Source: Falsiroseomonas sp051860665
Lineage (GTDB): Bacteria > Pseudomonadota > Alphaproteobacteria > Acetobacterales > Acetobacteraceae
Length of the DNA: 64,000 bases
Reading direction: 5' to 3'
NCBI RefSeq assembly: GCF_051860665.1
Contig: NZ_JBHYDM010000008.1
Location: forward strand, 62,001-126,000
A model generated the notes under the pieces. That model was given only the letters and a program-made list of their open reading frames with translations, was not told the origin of the DNA and did not search any database. This document shows positions 8,273 to 20,260 of this stretch, piece after piece. Position 1 is the stretch's first letter. Each line of letters starts with the position of its first letter. The position numbers were made by a program, and so were the translations under genes.

Positions 8273-9319
8273 ATGACGGCCGTGACCGGCCCGCTGCGGA
8301 TCCTGGTGGTCTCCGATGCCTGGACCCCGCAGGTGAATGGCGTGGTCCGCACCATGGAGACCGTGGTGGAGGAGCTGCGGCGCCTGGGCGATGTGGTGGA
8401 GGTGATCGGCCCCGATCGCTTCCGCACCGTGCCGACCCCCGGCTATGCGGAGATCCGGCTGGCCATCGCACCGAAGCGCCGGCTGGCGCGGCTGGTCGAT
8501 GAATTCCGGCCGCAGGCGGTGCATATCGCCACCGAAGGTCCGCTCGGCTGGGCCATGCGGTCGATCTGCAAGGCACGTGGCTGGCGCTTCACCACCTCCT
8601 TCCACACGAAATTCCCGGACTATCTGCACGCCCGCACGCGCATCCCGAAGGCCTTGTCCTGGGCACTGATGCGGCATTTTCATGAAGCCGGGCAGGGCAC
8701 GCTCTGCGCCACCCCCACCCTGGCCGAGGAGCTGTCCCGGCGCGGCTTCACCCATGTGGTGCCCTGGTCGCGGGGTGTGGACCTGGAGCGATTCCACCCC
8801 GATGCGGCGGATCGCGGCGCGGCCGAGGCCTGGGAGGCGCTGCCGCGCCCGATCTTCCTCGTCGCCGGGCGGGTGGCGGTGGAGAAGAACCTGGAGGCCT
8901 TCCTGGCGCTGGACCTGCCGGGCAGCAAGGTTGTGGTGGGCGACGGCCCCCAGCGCGCCGCCCTGATGCGCCGCTTCCCCGCGGCGCATTTCACCGGCTG
9001 GCGGGAGAATGGCGCGCTGGCGCGCGCCTATGCCCGGGCGGATGTCTTCGTCTTCCCCTCCCGCACCGACACTTTCGGGCTCGTGCTGCTGGAATCGCTC
9101 GCCAGCGGCACGCCGGTGGCGGCCTTCCCGGTGACCGGGCCGCTGGATGTGATCGCGAACCACCCGGTGGGCGCGCTGGATGCCGATCTGCGTGCGGCCT
9201 GCCTGGCGGCGCTGCGGGCCGACCGCGCCACCTGCCGGGCGCATGCCCAGAAATTCTCCTGGGCGGCCTGCGCCCTGCGCTTCCGCGACAGCCTGCTGCC
9301 CGGCCCCGGCCCCGGCTGA
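8273..9319 (+). CDS. GT-B glycosyltransferase family 1/4
   Basis: A 348-residue retaining-type GT-B glycosyltransferase. The N-terminal domain begins RILVVSDAWTPQVNGVVRT, with the family's acceptor loop, and later TSFHTKFPDY. The C-terminal donor domain carries VFPSRTDTFGLVLLESLASG, with the E-x7-E nucleotide-sugar motif. I start at the ATG at 8273, which follows GGAG by 6 nt; a TTG at 8225 and an ATG at 8249 are in frame but lie in the palindromic spacer or lack a ribosome site. The family adds mannose, glucose or glucuronate to diacylglycerol or phosphatidylinositol. With the LpxH-like gene upstream, a membrane glycolipid role is likely. Confidence 0.88.
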   Translation: MTAVTGPLRILVVSDAWTPQVNGVVRTMETVVEELRRLGDVVEVIGPDRFRTVPTPGYAEIRLAIAPKRRLARLVDEFRPQAVHIATEGPLGWAMRSICKARGWRFTTSFHTKFPDYLHARTRIPKALSWALMRHFHEAGQGTLCATPTLAEELSRRGFTHVVPWSRGVDLERFHPDAADRGAAEAWEALPRPIFLVAGRVAVEKNLEAFLALDLPGSKVVVGDGPQRAALMRRFPAAHFTGWRENGALARAYARADVFVFPSRTDTFGLVLLESLASGTPVAAFPVTGPLDVIANHPVGALDADLRAACLAALRADRATCRAHAQKFSWAACALRFRDSLLPGPGPG

Positions 9320-9415
9320 ACCGGCCGCGCGGCGGGGCAGGTTTCCCGTTCGCGCCGGGCCGTGCTACCGGCTTGGCCATGGCGTGCGTCCACCTCCGCC
9401 CCTGATGCGCAAGTG

Positions 9416-10111
9416 ATGCGCAAGCTGATCCGGCATCCGGCGGTCCAGGGGGGCCTGGCGCGGGTGGTCGGGCTGTATCTGTGGCTGGTGGTGCGGACCA
9501 CGCGCTGGGAATTGCAGGGCGCCGGTCCCACCCTGGCCCTGGTGGCCGCCGGCCAGCCGCTGATCCTCGCCTTCTGGCATGAACGCCTGCCGCTGATGCC
9601 CGCCCTGGTCCGCCTGGCCCGGGCGCGGGAGCCGGCGGCGGCGCGGGTGCGGCCGCAGGTGCTGGTCAGCCAGCATCGGGATGGCCGCTTCATCGGCGCC
9701 GCGGTGGCGCGCTTCGACGTGGACATGATCTATGGCTCCTCCCGCCGTGGCGGGGCGGGGGCCATGGCGGCGCTGCTGCGGGCGCTGCGCCGCGGCCATC
9801 CGGTGGTGATCACGCCGGACGGCCCGCGCGGCCCGCGCCGCAAGGCCGCGCCCGGCGTGGGGCAGATCGCCGCCGTCTCCGGCGCGCCGGTGGTGCCGGT
9901 GGGCGCCGCCACCACGGTGCAGCGGCGGCTGGGGTCCTGGGACCGCATGATGTTCCCGCTGCCCTTCGGCCGCGGCGTGGTGGTCTGCGGCGCGCCGATC
10001 GCGGTGGCGCGGGAGGGGGCGGAGGCCGCCCTGCCCGGGATCGAGGCCGCGTTGAGCGCCGCCTGCGACGAGGCCGATCGCCTCTGCGATGTGCCGGAGC
10101 GGCTGGCATGA
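9416..10111 (+). CDS. Lysophospholipid acyltransferase family protein (DUF374)
   Basis: A 231-residue membrane-associated protein of the DUF374 family, which is related to LpxL-type acyltransferases. Features are an N-terminal hydrophobic helix (VVGLYLWLVVRTT), the FWHERLPLMP motif, SQHRDGRFIG, and TPDGPRGPRR near the C-terminal half. In alphaproteobacteria this gene usually sits directly before waaA, as here, and its stop overlaps the waaA start by 4 nt. The likely role is late acylation of lipid A. The start ATG 9416 precedes MRKLIRHP. Confidence 0.85.
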   Translation: MRKLIRHPAVQGGLARVVGLYLWLVVRTTRWELQGAGPTLALVAAGQPLILAFWHERLPLMPALVRLARAREPAAARVRPQVLVSQHRDGRFIGAAVARFDVDMIYGSSRRGGAGAMAALLRALRRGHPVVITPDGPRGPRRKAAPGVGQIAAVSGAPVVPVGAATTVQRRLGSWDRMMFPLPFGRGVVVCGAPIAVAREGAEAALPGIEAALSAACDEADRLCDVPERLA

Positions 10112-11466
10112 CGCTGCCGACGCTGGCCTGGCGCCTCGCCACCCTGCTCGCCGTGCCGCTGCTGCCCTGGCACCTGGCGCGCCGGGCGCGGCGGGGCAAG
10201 GAAATCGCCACCCGGCTGGAGGAACGCCGCGGCGGCGGCGCCCGCCGCCCGCCCGGCCCGCTGCTCTGGCTGCATGCCGCCAGCGTCGGCGAGGCGCTCT
10301 CCGCCCTTCCGGTGCTGGAGGCGCTGGTGGCGCGCCACCCCGCGCTGCACCTGCTGGTGACCACCGGCACCGTGACCGGCGCCGTCTCGCTGATGCGGCG
10401 CCTGCCGGCGGAGCTGACGCGCCCCGGCGAATCCGGCTTCCCGCGAATCGCGCATCGATTCCTGCCGCTGGACGTGCCCGCCTTCGTGGCCCGCTTCCTG
10501 GAGGACTGGCGGCCGGATGCGGGGGCGCTGGTGGAAAGCGAGCTCTGGCCCAACCTGCTGCAGGCCGCCCGCGCGCGCGGCCTGCCCATGGCGCTGGTCA
10601 ATGCCCGGATCAGCCCGCGCTCCTTCGCCCGCTGGCGCCGCCTGCCGCGCACGGTGGGCGGGCTGCTCGGCGGCTTCCGGCTGGTGCTGGCGCGGTCGGA
10701 GGCCGATGCGGCGCGGCTGCGGCAATTGGGCGCGCCGGAGGCGCAGTGCTGGGGCGACCTCAAGGCCTCCGCCCCGCCCCTGCCGGTGGATGCGGCGGCG
10801 CTGGATCGGCTGAGGGCGCTGCTCGGCGACCGGCCCATCTTCCTCGCCGCCTCCACCCATGCGGGGGAGGAGGCGCTGGCGCTCGCCGCCCATGCGCTGC
10901 TGGCCCCGGCCTGGCCCGAGCTGCTGACCGTGCTGGTGCCGCGCCACCCGGATCGCGGCGCGGCGGTGGCGGAGCAGGCGGCGAAGCTGGGCCTGGCCGT
11001 GGCGCAGCGCAGCGCGGGCGGCGCGCCGGGGCCGGCGGTGGCGGCCTATGTCGCGGATACGCTGGGGGAGCTGGGCCTGTTCTACCGCCTGGCCGGCGTC
11101 GCGCTGATCGGCGGCAGCCTGGTGCCGCATGGCGGCCAGAACCCGCTGGAGGCGGCGCGGCTGGGCTGCCCCATCCTGCTCGGCCCGCATACCTTCAACT
11201 TCGAGGAAGCGGTGGCGCGGCTGCTGGCCGCCGGCGGGGCGCTGCGGGTGGCGCCCCAGGCCGGGGCGCTGGCGGAGCAGGTGGCGGCCATGCTATCCGA
11301 TGCTCCCCGGCGCCAGGCCATGGCCGCTGCTGCCGCGCAGGTGGCGGAAGGCCAGGCCGGCCTGCCGGGACTGGTGGCCGCGGCGCTGCTGGACCTGCTG
11401 CCCGACAGGGGGGAGCCTGTCACTTCGGCGACCGCATCCGGCCAGGGTGGCCGGGAGCCTAGCTAG
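10108..11466 (+). CDS. waaA: 3-deoxy-D-manno-octulosonic acid (Kdo) transferase
   Basis: A 452-residue GT30 enzyme that moves Kdo from CMP-Kdo to lipid IV-A at the inner membrane. The N-terminal helix is followed by RGKEIATRLEERRG and the catalytic WLHAASVGEA motif with E62. The C-terminal donor domain has VPRHPDR and the HGGQNPLEAARLG motif near residue 345. It starts by overlapping the DUF374 stop (ATGA) and is followed after 133 nt by lpxK, giving the standard alphaproteobacterial order. The length is slightly above the common 420-440 residues because of Ala/Gly-rich loops. Confidence 0.95.
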   Translation: MTLPTLAWRLATLLAVPLLPWHLARRARRGKEIATRLEERRGGGARRPPGPLLWLHAASVGEALSALPVLEALVARHPALHLLVTTGTVTGAVSLMRRLPAELTRPGESGFPRIAHRFLPLDVPAFVARFLEDWRPDAGALVESELWPNLLQAARARGLPMALVNARISPRSFARWRRLPRTVGGLLGGFRLVLARSEADAARLRQLGAPEAQCWGDLKASAPPLPVDAAALDRLRALLGDRPIFLAASTHAGEEALALAAHALLAPAWPELLTVLVPRHPDRGAAVAEQAAKLGLAVAQRSAGGAPGPAVAAYVADTLGELGLFYRLAGVALIGGSLVPHGGQNPLEAARLGCPILLGPHTFNFEEAVARLLAAGGALRVAPQAGALAEQVAAMLSDAPRRQAMAAAAAQVAEGQAGLPGLVAAALLDLLPDRGEPVTSATASGQGGREPS

Positions 11467-11599
11467 GATGGGGACCGGCCCGGCGGGGGCGGTTCCCGCT
11501 TCGAGGCCGCTGCGGCGACTTCGGTCTGATCCCGCTGCGGCGCCCCGGGCTGGCGCTGCGGCACAAGGTTGTTGAACGGAACATGATGGTCGAGGCCTG

Positions 11600-12586
11600 A
11601 TGCGAGCACCCGCCTTCTGGGCGGGCGGTGGCGGGGTTGTGCCCCTGCTGCTGGCCCCCTTCTCCGCGCTCTATGCGCAGGCGACCGCGCGGCGCATGGC
11701 GCAGCCCGGCTGGCAGGCGCCCGTCCCGGTGATCTGCTGCGGCAATGCCACCGCCGGCGGCGCCGGCAAGACCACCGTCGCCATGGATATCGGCCGGCGG
11801 CTGGCGGATCGCGGCGTCGCGGCGCATTTCATGCTGCGCGGCTATGGCGGCACGGTGCGCGGCCCGATGCGGGTGGACCCCGCCACGCATGACAGCACCA
11901 TGGTGGGCGATGAGGCCCTGCTGCTGGCCGAGGTGCGCCCCACCTGGGTCTCCGCCGACCGTGCCGCCGGCGCCAAGGCGGCGGTCGCCGGCAATGCTCA
12001 GGTCATCGTGATGGATGACGGGCTGCAGAATCCGGGCCTGGCCAAGGACCTCTCGCTGCTGGTGATCGATGGCGGCTTCGGCTTCGGCAATGGCCGCATC
12101 ATCCCCGCCGGCCCGTTGCGGGAGCCGGTGGCCGCCGCCGCCGCGCGCTGCCAGGCCGCGGTGCTGATCGGCGAGGATGAGACCGGTGCGCTGGAGCTGC
12201 TGCCGCCCGGCCTGCGCGTGCTGCGCGCCCGGCTGGTGCCGGGGCCCGAGGCCGAGGTGCTGCGTGGCCAGCCGGTCTATGCCTTCTGCGGCATTGCCAA
12301 TCCGCGCAAGTTCTTCGCCACGCTGCAGGAAGCCGGGGCCGTGCTGGCGGGGCGGGAGGCTTTTGGCGACCACTACCAATACGATGCCGAGGAGATCCAG
12401 GAGCTGCTGGCCCAGGCGGATGCGGCACGCGCCCTGCTGGTGACCACCAAGAAGGATTTCGTCCGCATCCCCGCCCAGTTCCGGTCCCGCGTCACCGTGG
12501 TGACGGTGGGGCTGGAATGGGCGGAATCGGCGCAGATCGAAAGCCTGCTGGACCCGATCGCAGGCCGGGTGCCGATCCCGGCCTGA
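11600..12586 (+). CDS. lpxK: Tetraacyldisaccharide 4'-kinase
   Basis: A 328-residue lipid A 4'-kinase. Diagnostic features are the N-terminal FWAGGGG segment, the P-loop GNATAGGAGKTT (residues 48-59), the FMLRGYGG motif, the DSTMVGDEALLL stretch and the DDGLQNPGL metal/nucleotide motif. The C-terminal AFCGIANPRKFF segment is also typical. It phosphorylates the 4' position of the lipid A disaccharide at the inner membrane, downstream of LpxH and LpxB and before Kdo addition by WaaA. It converges on the hydrolase gene with a 15-nt gap. Confidence 0.96.
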   Translation: MRAPAFWAGGGGVVPLLLAPFSALYAQATARRMAQPGWQAPVPVICCGNATAGGAGKTTVAMDIGRRLADRGVAAHFMLRGYGGTVRGPMRVDPATHDSTMVGDEALLLAEVRPTWVSADRAAGAKAAVAGNAQVIVMDDGLQNPGLAKDLSLLVIDGGFGFGNGRIIPAGPLREPVAAAAARCQAAVLIGEDETGALELLPPGLRVLRARLVPGPEAEVLRGQPVYAFCGIANPRKFFATLQEAGAVLAGREAFGDHYQYDAEEIQELLAQADAARALLVTTKKDFVRIPAQFRSRVTVVTVGLEWAESAQIESLLDPIAGRVPIPA

Positions 12587-12601
12587 AAGCCGCGCTGCGC
12601 G

Positions 12602-13615
12602 CTACCGCCAAAGCCCCTTCGCGGCCAGCCAATCCTGCACCAGCGCCGCCACCTGGTCGCTGTTGCGGTCCATCATCAGCATGTGGCTGTTGCCGGGAAT
12701 GCCGCGGCTCGGCAGGTCCACATCCTCCACCGCGCCGCCGGCGGCCGTGATGGCGGCGGCGAAGGCGCGGGCGTTGCGGCGGATGACGGACCAGCGCGGG
12801 TCCTGCTCGACATAGTCGCCATAGACCAGCAGCTGCGGCACGTCCTTCAGCTTCGCCGCCTCCGCCACCACGCCGGTGCCGGCGGGCTCGATCAGGACCA
12901 GGGCGCGGAACAGGTCCGGACGGCGCTGCGCCACCTGCCAGGCGAAGGCGCCGCCCTGGCTATGAGCGATGACCACCGAGGGTCCGACACGCTCCAGCAG
13001 CGCGATATAGGCGGCGATCACATCGTCATCGGTGCCGAGGTAGCGGGCCACCGCCTGGCGCATAAAGGCTTCGTAGTGGTCGGTCGGGAACTGGTTGCCC
13101 GGCAGCACGGAGCGAGTGGCGTAGGACCCTGCGCCGGTGCCGATGCGAAAGCGCTCCCAGGGATTCTGGGCCGGCAGGTGCAGCGGCGGGGCGTAGATCT
13201 CGGGCACCATGGCGGCGCCGCTGCGGCCGCGTTCCGCCGCATCCGTCACATAGGTGGCCCAGCCGCGGCGCAGGAAGAATTCGTCCCAGCCCGGCCGGCC
13301 ATCCGGCGTGGTTTCCCAGGTGACGCCGGTGAGATAGGCGCCGTGCCAGAGCATCAGCGGTGCCGCGCCGCGCTGGGGGCTCGGCACCATGAAGCGGGCA
13401 TACATCTGCCCCACCGTATGGATGCCGTTCGGGTCGATGCGCAGCGGCGCGCTGCCGACGGTCGGCAGGTATTCGCGCACCGGCCGGTCGGAGAGTTCCA
13501 CCTGGCGGCCGCCGACATGGAAGGAGCCGAAGCGCTCCAGCGCGATCGGCTGCGCCTGGGCGGCGCCGCCCAGGCCGAGACAGGCCGCGAGCAGCGCGGC
13601 ACCCCATTTGGTCAT
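12602..13615 (-). CDS. Secreted alpha/beta hydrolase
   Basis: A 337-residue protein with a signal peptide (KWGAALLAACLGLGGAAQAQ) and an alpha/beta-hydrolase fold. The nucleophile elbow reads AHSQGGAF, with the serine inside, the oxyanion region LWHGAYLTG comes earlier, and a late Asp and His (GNSHMLMMDRNS) complete a plausible triad. The start at 13615 is supported by GGGGGAAA upstream. It resembles the esterase-like proteins common in Acetobacteraceae and Burkholderiales; the substrate is unknown. Confidence 0.85.
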   Translation of the reverse strand: MTKWGAALLAACLGLGGAAQAQPIALERFGSFHVGGRQVELSDRPVREYLPTVGSAPLRIDPNGIHTVGQMYARFMVPSPQRGAAPLMLWHGAYLTGVTWETTPDGRPGWDEFFLRRGWATYVTDAAERGRSGAAMVPEIYAPPLHLPAQNPWERFRIGTGAGSYATRSVLPGNQFPTDHYEAFMRQAVARYLGTDDDVIAAYIALLERVGPSVVIAHSQGGAFAWQVAQRRPDLFRALVLIEPAGTGVVAEAAKLKDVPQLLVYGDYVEQDPRWSVIRRNARAFAAAITAAGGAVEDVDLPSRGIPGNSHMLMMDRNSDQVAALVQDWLAAKGLWR

Positions 13616-13683
13616 GACATTTCCCCCTGCCGGGACCAGCGCCCGGCCTGGAGACAATTCTATATCGCAGGACGTCGTGCTGC

Positions 13684-14169
13684 CTATCGGGCGGCCAATG
13701 TCTTTTCGAACAGGTCGAGCAACGCCGCGCCGAAAGCCTGCATGTTGGCGGCGCGGTCGCCATGCCCGGTCTCCAGCGTCATCACCGCCTCCGCCGGCCC
13801 GCTGACGGCGAGGCAACTATGCCCCGCCGCATCGCCGTAGCGATTGCCGGAGGGGCCGGCGGCGCCGGTTTCCGCGATGCCCCAGCTCGTGCCGAAGCGC
13901 GACCGCAGGCTGCGCGCCAGCAGCAGCGCATAGGGTTCGGAGGAGGAGCGCATTCCCGCCATGTCGGTGGCGGTGATGCCCAGAAGCTGTTCCCGCGCGA
14001 TGGCCGTGTAGACCACCGCGCCACCCAGGAAATAGGCGCTGGCGCCCGGCACCGCGAGCAGGCTGGCCGAGACCAGCCCGCCGGCGGAGCTCTCGGCCAC
14101 CGCCACCGTTTCGCGGCGCGCCTTCAACAGCGCGCCCACAGCCTCGCCCTTGGCGAAGAGCGCTTCCAC
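13684..14169 (-). CDS. CinA C-terminal-type nicotinamide-nucleotide amidohydrolase
   Basis: A 161-residue stand-alone CinA C-terminal domain (PncC type), which deamidates NMN in pyridine nucleotide recycling. Family motifs are VAVAESSAGGLVSA near the start, FLGGAVVYT, and the ETGAAGPSGN loop. The only sensible start is a GTG at 14169-14167, immediately abutting the TAG stop of gcvP at 14172-14170, so translation is probably coupled. A shared function with glycine cleavage is not evident beyond transcription. Confidence 0.85.
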   Translation of the reverse strand: MEALFAKGEAVGALLKARRETVAVAESSAGGLVSASLLAVPGASAYFLGGAVVYTAIAREQLLGITATDMAGMRSSSEPYALLLARSLRSRFGTSWGIAETGAAGPSGNRYGDAAGHSCLAVSGPAEAVMTLETGHGDRAANMQAFGAALLDLFEKTLAAR

Positions 14170-17072
<2,903 letters not shown>

Positions 17073-17076
<4 letters not shown>

Positions 17077-17450
17077 GCGAGCTCGTCCACGAAGGCGGCG
17101 TAGGCGGCCTCGTCCATCAGCGCGGCGACGGCGGCGGCGTCCACGCCGCCGATCTTGAAGAACCAGCCCTCGCCGGTCGGGGCGCTGTTGATCAGCGCCG
17201 GATTCTCCACCAGCGCCGCATTGGTCTCCACCACCTTGCCGGCGACGGGCGCATAGACGTCGGAGGCTGCCTTCACGCTCTCCACCACGGCGCAGGCCTC
17301 GCCCTCGGTCACCTCGCGGCCGGCTTCCGGCAGGTCGACGAAGACCACGTCGCCCAGCGCGTTCTGGGCGTGGTCGGTGATGCCGATGGTGGCGACGTCA
17401 CCCTCCAGCCGCACCCATTCATGATCCTTGGTGAAACGCAGTTCGGCCAT
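17073..17450 (-). CDS. gcvH: Glycine cleavage system H protein
   Basis: A 125-residue lipoyl carrier protein. The lipoylation site is K60 in ACAVVESVKAASDVYAP, the normal position. The remaining family features, FTKDHEWVR at the start and GEGWFFKI near residue 94, are present. It shuttles the aminomethyl intermediate between GcvP, GcvT and lipoamide dehydrogenase. It is the middle gene of gcvT-gcvH-gcvP, 14 nt after gcvT and overlapping gcvP. Confidence 0.97.
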
Positions 17451-17464
17451 GGTGCGAATCCTTT

Positions 17465-18565
17465 TCAGCGAGCGTAGCGGTGGGGGGCGAAGGGCAGGGG
17501 CGCGACGCGGGCGGGCAGGGCCTTGCCGCGCACCATCAGGTCGAGCGCGGTGCCATCGGCCGCCGCGCCGCGCGCGACATAGCCCATGGCGACCGGCGCA
17601 TTGACGGAGGGACCGAAGCCGCCGGAGGTGATTTCGCCGACGACCTCGCCCGAAACCTGCACCGGCGTATGGCCGCGGGCGGGCTGGCGCCCCTCCGGCT
17701 GCATGCCGATGCGCAAGCGCTTCGGCCCATTGTCCAGCTCCTCGCGGCAGCGCTCCGCCCCGCGGAAATCCCAGGCGGTGCGGCGGCGCTTGCCCATGGT
17801 CCAGACCAGGTTGGCTTCCACCGGGCTGGTCGTCTCGTCCAGGTCGTTGCCGTAGAGGCAGAGCCCCGCCTCCAGCCGCAGCGAATCGCGCGCGCCGAGC
17901 CCCGCCGGCATCACGCCCGGCAGCGCCAGCAGAGCCTTCGCCACGGCTTCGGCCTGCTCGGCCGGGATGGAGATCTCCACCCCATCCTCCCCGGTATAGC
18001 CGCTGCGGCTGACCAGGCAGACGACGCCGGCAATCTCATGCTCGGCAAAATCCATGAACTTCATGGCGGCGATACCGGGCGCCAACGTTGCCAGCGCGGG
18101 CACGGCGCCCGGCCCCTGCAGCGCGATCAGCGCCCGGTCGGGCAGCGGCCGCAGCGTGACGCCGGCGGGCAGCACCGCCTCGATGGCCGGGATATCCAGA
18201 TGCTTGCGCGACGCGTTGAGCACCAGGAACAGCCGGTCGCCGCGATTGGCCACCATGAAGTCGTCCAGGATGCCGCCCGTCTCCGTCATCAGCACGCCAT
18301 AGCGCTGCCGGCCGGGCTTCAGGATCTGCACATCCGCCGGTGTCAGCTTTTCCAGCGCCGCGGCCGCGCCTTCGCCCACCAGCTCCGCCTGGCCCATATG
18401 GGAGACGTCGAAGAGCCCGGCGCTGGCCCGCGTGTGCAGATGCTCCGCCATGATTCCGGCCGGGTACTGCACCGGCATGGCATAGCCGGCGAAGGGCACC
18501 ATGCGCCCGCCCAATTCGCGGTGCAGGCCTGCCAAGGGTGTCTCGAGCAATTCGGTATCGGCCAC
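17465..18565 (-). CDS. gcvT: Glycine cleavage system aminomethyltransferase, T protein
   Basis: A 366-residue tetrahydrofolate-dependent aminomethyltransferase. Family motifs are PLAGLHRELGGRMVPFAGY near the start, FDVSHMGQ, GILDDFMVA, SRSGYTGEDGVEI and GLGARDSLRLEAGLCLYGND. No ATG fits: the start is a GTG at 18565 followed by ADTELLETPL, preceded by a G-rich stretch that can serve as ribosome site. The apparent frame extends a further 183 codons upstream, but that stretch is the riboswitch, not protein. Confidence 0.95.
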   Translation of the reverse strand: MADTELLETPLAGLHRELGGRMVPFAGYAMPVQYPAGIMAEHLHTRASAGLFDVSHMGQAELVGEGAAAALEKLTPADVQILKPGRQRYGVLMTETGGILDDFMVANRGDRLFLVLNASRKHLDIPAIEAVLPAGVTLRPLPDRALIALQGPGAVPALATLAPGIAAMKFMDFAEHEIAGVVCLVSRSGYTGEDGVEISIPAEQAEAVAKALLALPGVMPAGLGARDSLRLEAGLCLYGNDLDETTSPVEANLVWTMGKRRRTAWDFRGAERCREELDNGPKRLRIGMQPEGRQPARGHTPVQVSGEVVGEITSGGFGPSVNAPVAMGYVARGAAADGTALDLMVRGKALPARVAPLPFAPHRYAR

Positions 18566-18611
18566 GGTGCCCCCAAAGGCTCCCCATCGCCGGAATGGCG
18601 CCGGGTGTTCC

Positions 18612-18836
18612 GTGACCCCCCTCTGTCCGGTGACCTGAGAGATTCGGCCCGCCTCCCGGCGCCGCCTTACTCCGTCGGTGCCGCCCCCCGTTCGAAGGGC
18701 GAGCTTTCCAGAGTCCCGCCGGGCCTTTCGGCCCCTGCCCGCGCGGCCCTTCTGCCTGAGCGTTTCCGGGGGCCGGTTGCGCCTTCGGCGGTGGTTCCGG
18801 CGCCCGGTCCGGGTGCCTCGCCACTCTCTCCCGCGC
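18612..18836 (-). promoter_or_regulatory. Tandem glycine riboswitch upstream of gcvTHP
   Basis: Read on the minus strand, two glycine aptamers lie in series before gcvT. Aptamer I (about 18836-18730) has GGGAGAG, CGCCGAAGGCGCAA and GGAAACGCTCAGGCA. Aptamer II (about 18717-18616) has CACCGACGGAGTAA, GAATCTCTCAGGTCACCGG and GACAGAGGGG. These are the conserved core elements of the class. The linker between them is short, as in cooperative tandem switches. About 47 nt separate aptamer II from the GTG start, so control may act at translation. Family knowledge says glycine binding turns the operon on. Confidence 0.95.
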
Positions 18837-18965
18837 GGTCCACGGGAGGGGCGGGTATGCCCGAGGCGCGGGCGCCGCGCAACGGCGCTTTCCGTCCTGC
18901 CCGGCTTCCGCCGCGGCTCACCCGGTGGTCTGCTGCCGGCGAAACGGGCAGGGGGATGCCGAAGG
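18837..18965. other. Intergenic region between riboswitch and M20 peptidase gene
   Basis: This is the remainder of the 400-nt gap between gcvT and the peptidase gene. It must contain the minus-strand gcv promoter just beyond 18836 and probably the plus-strand promoter for the peptidase. I see no convincing consensus hexamers. An AGGGGG stretch about 10 nt before 18966 can serve as the peptidase ribosome binding site. Confidence 0.5.
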
Positions 18966-20102
18966 ATGCAGGAATTAACCGCAGAGGGCCTGCTCGCCGC
19001 TCTGCGCGGCTGGGTCGAGATCGAAAGCCCGACCCAGGATGTGTCCGCGGTGAACCGCATGGCGGACCATGTGGAGGCCAGGCTGCGGGCCATCGGCGCC
19101 ACCATCGAACGCATCCCCGGCCGCGACGGCTTTGGCGATATCCTGGTCGGCCGAGTCGAAGGTCAACAACACGGCCCCGGCCTGCTGCTGCTCGGCCATA
19201 TCGACACGGTCCATCCGGTGGGCACGCTCGCCGGTGCGCTGCCCTTCCGGGTGGAAGGCGGCCGCGCCTATGGCCCGGGCATCTATGACATGAAGGGCGG
19301 CAATGCCATGGCGCTGGCGGCGCTGGAGCATCTGCACGCCCAGGGACGCCGCCCGCTGCTGCCGGTCAGCTTCATGATGATCCCGGACGAGGAGGCAGGA
19401 AGCCCCTCCTCCCGCCCCGCCATCGAGGCGGAGGCGCGGCGCCATGCGGCCGTGCTGGTGCCCGAACCCTCCGGCGAGGGCGGCAAGCTCACCGTCGGCC
19501 GCCACGGCATTGCGCGCTACCACCTGCGCACCATCGGCCGACCCGCCCATGCCGGCGCCACCCATGCGGAAGGGCGCAGCGCGATCCGCGAGATGGCGCG
19601 CCAGGTGCTGGCGATCGAGGGGCTGACGGATTATCCGCGCAACTTCTATGTGAATATCGGCACCATCTCCGGCGGCACGCATGAGAACATGGTGCCCGCC
19701 GAATGCCGCGCCATCTGCTACGCGCTGGTGCCGACGGCGGCGGAGGCGCGGGAGCTGCATGAGGCGCTGTCTGCGCTGCGCCCGCAGGACCCGGATGTGG
19801 TGCTGGAGGTGACAGCCGGCCTGTCCCGCCCGCCCTTCGGCAAGTCGCCCGCCATCCAGGCGCTGTATGACCATGCGAAGGTGCTGGCGGCGGATGGGGC
19901 GTTTCCGGTGGCCGGGGAACGCATCGCCGGCGGCGGTTCGGACGGCAATTTCACCGGCGCGCTGGGCGTGCCGACGCTGGACGGCCTCGGCGTGGTCGGC
20001 GGCGGCCCGCACAGCTTCGGCGAGCATATCGAGATCGGTTGCCTGGTGCCGCGCACGCGGCTTTTCGTGCGGCTCTTCGAGACGCCGCTGCCCGCGCTGT
20101 AG
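18966..20102 (+). CDS. M20 family metallopeptidase (carboxypeptidase G2/glutamate carboxypeptidase-like)
   Basis: A 378-residue zinc peptidase. Metal and catalytic residues are visible in order: GHIDTVH (H and D), YDMKGGN (bridging Asp), IPDEEAGS (catalytic Glu pair), a PEPS motif and a late GGGPHSFGEH. The dimerisation domain starts around GIARYHLRTIGRPAHAG. Family members cleave C-terminal glutamate or similar residues, or deacylate amino acids. No signal peptide is present with the start at 18966 (MQELTAEG), so it is probably cytoplasmic. Confidence 0.88.
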   Translation: MQELTAEGLLAALRGWVEIESPTQDVSAVNRMADHVEARLRAIGATIERIPGRDGFGDILVGRVEGQQHGPGLLLLGHIDTVHPVGTLAGALPFRVEGGRAYGPGIYDMKGGNAMALAALEHLHAQGRRPLLPVSFMMIPDEEAGSPSSRPAIEAEARRHAAVLVPEPSGEGGKLTVGRHGIARYHLRTIGRPAHAGATHAEGRSAIREMARQVLAIEGLTDYPRNFYVNIGTISGGTHENMVPAECRAICYALVPTAAEARELHEALSALRPQDPDVVLEVTAGLSRPPFGKSPAIQALYDHAKVLAADGAFPVAGERIAGGGSDGNFTGALGVPTLDGLGVVGGGPHSFGEHIEIGCLVPRTRLFVRLFETPLPAL

Positions 20103-20260
20103 TGCGCAACCGCCTGCGGCGCGACACCTTGGCATGAAGGCGGTGGCCCGACTCATGCCGAACCGCAACGATGCCAAATTGTGACGCGCGCTTGGCGCCC
20201 GGATCGGCGGCCGCGATATCCCAGGGACATCGATCGCCCACCACACGAAGGTTGCCCGCC

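Noticed and set aside
17465..19114. gcvT beginning at 19114, giving a 549-residue protein
   Set aside because: The extra 183 codons are the glycine riboswitch and divergent promoter. The T-protein family begins at the GTG at 18565.
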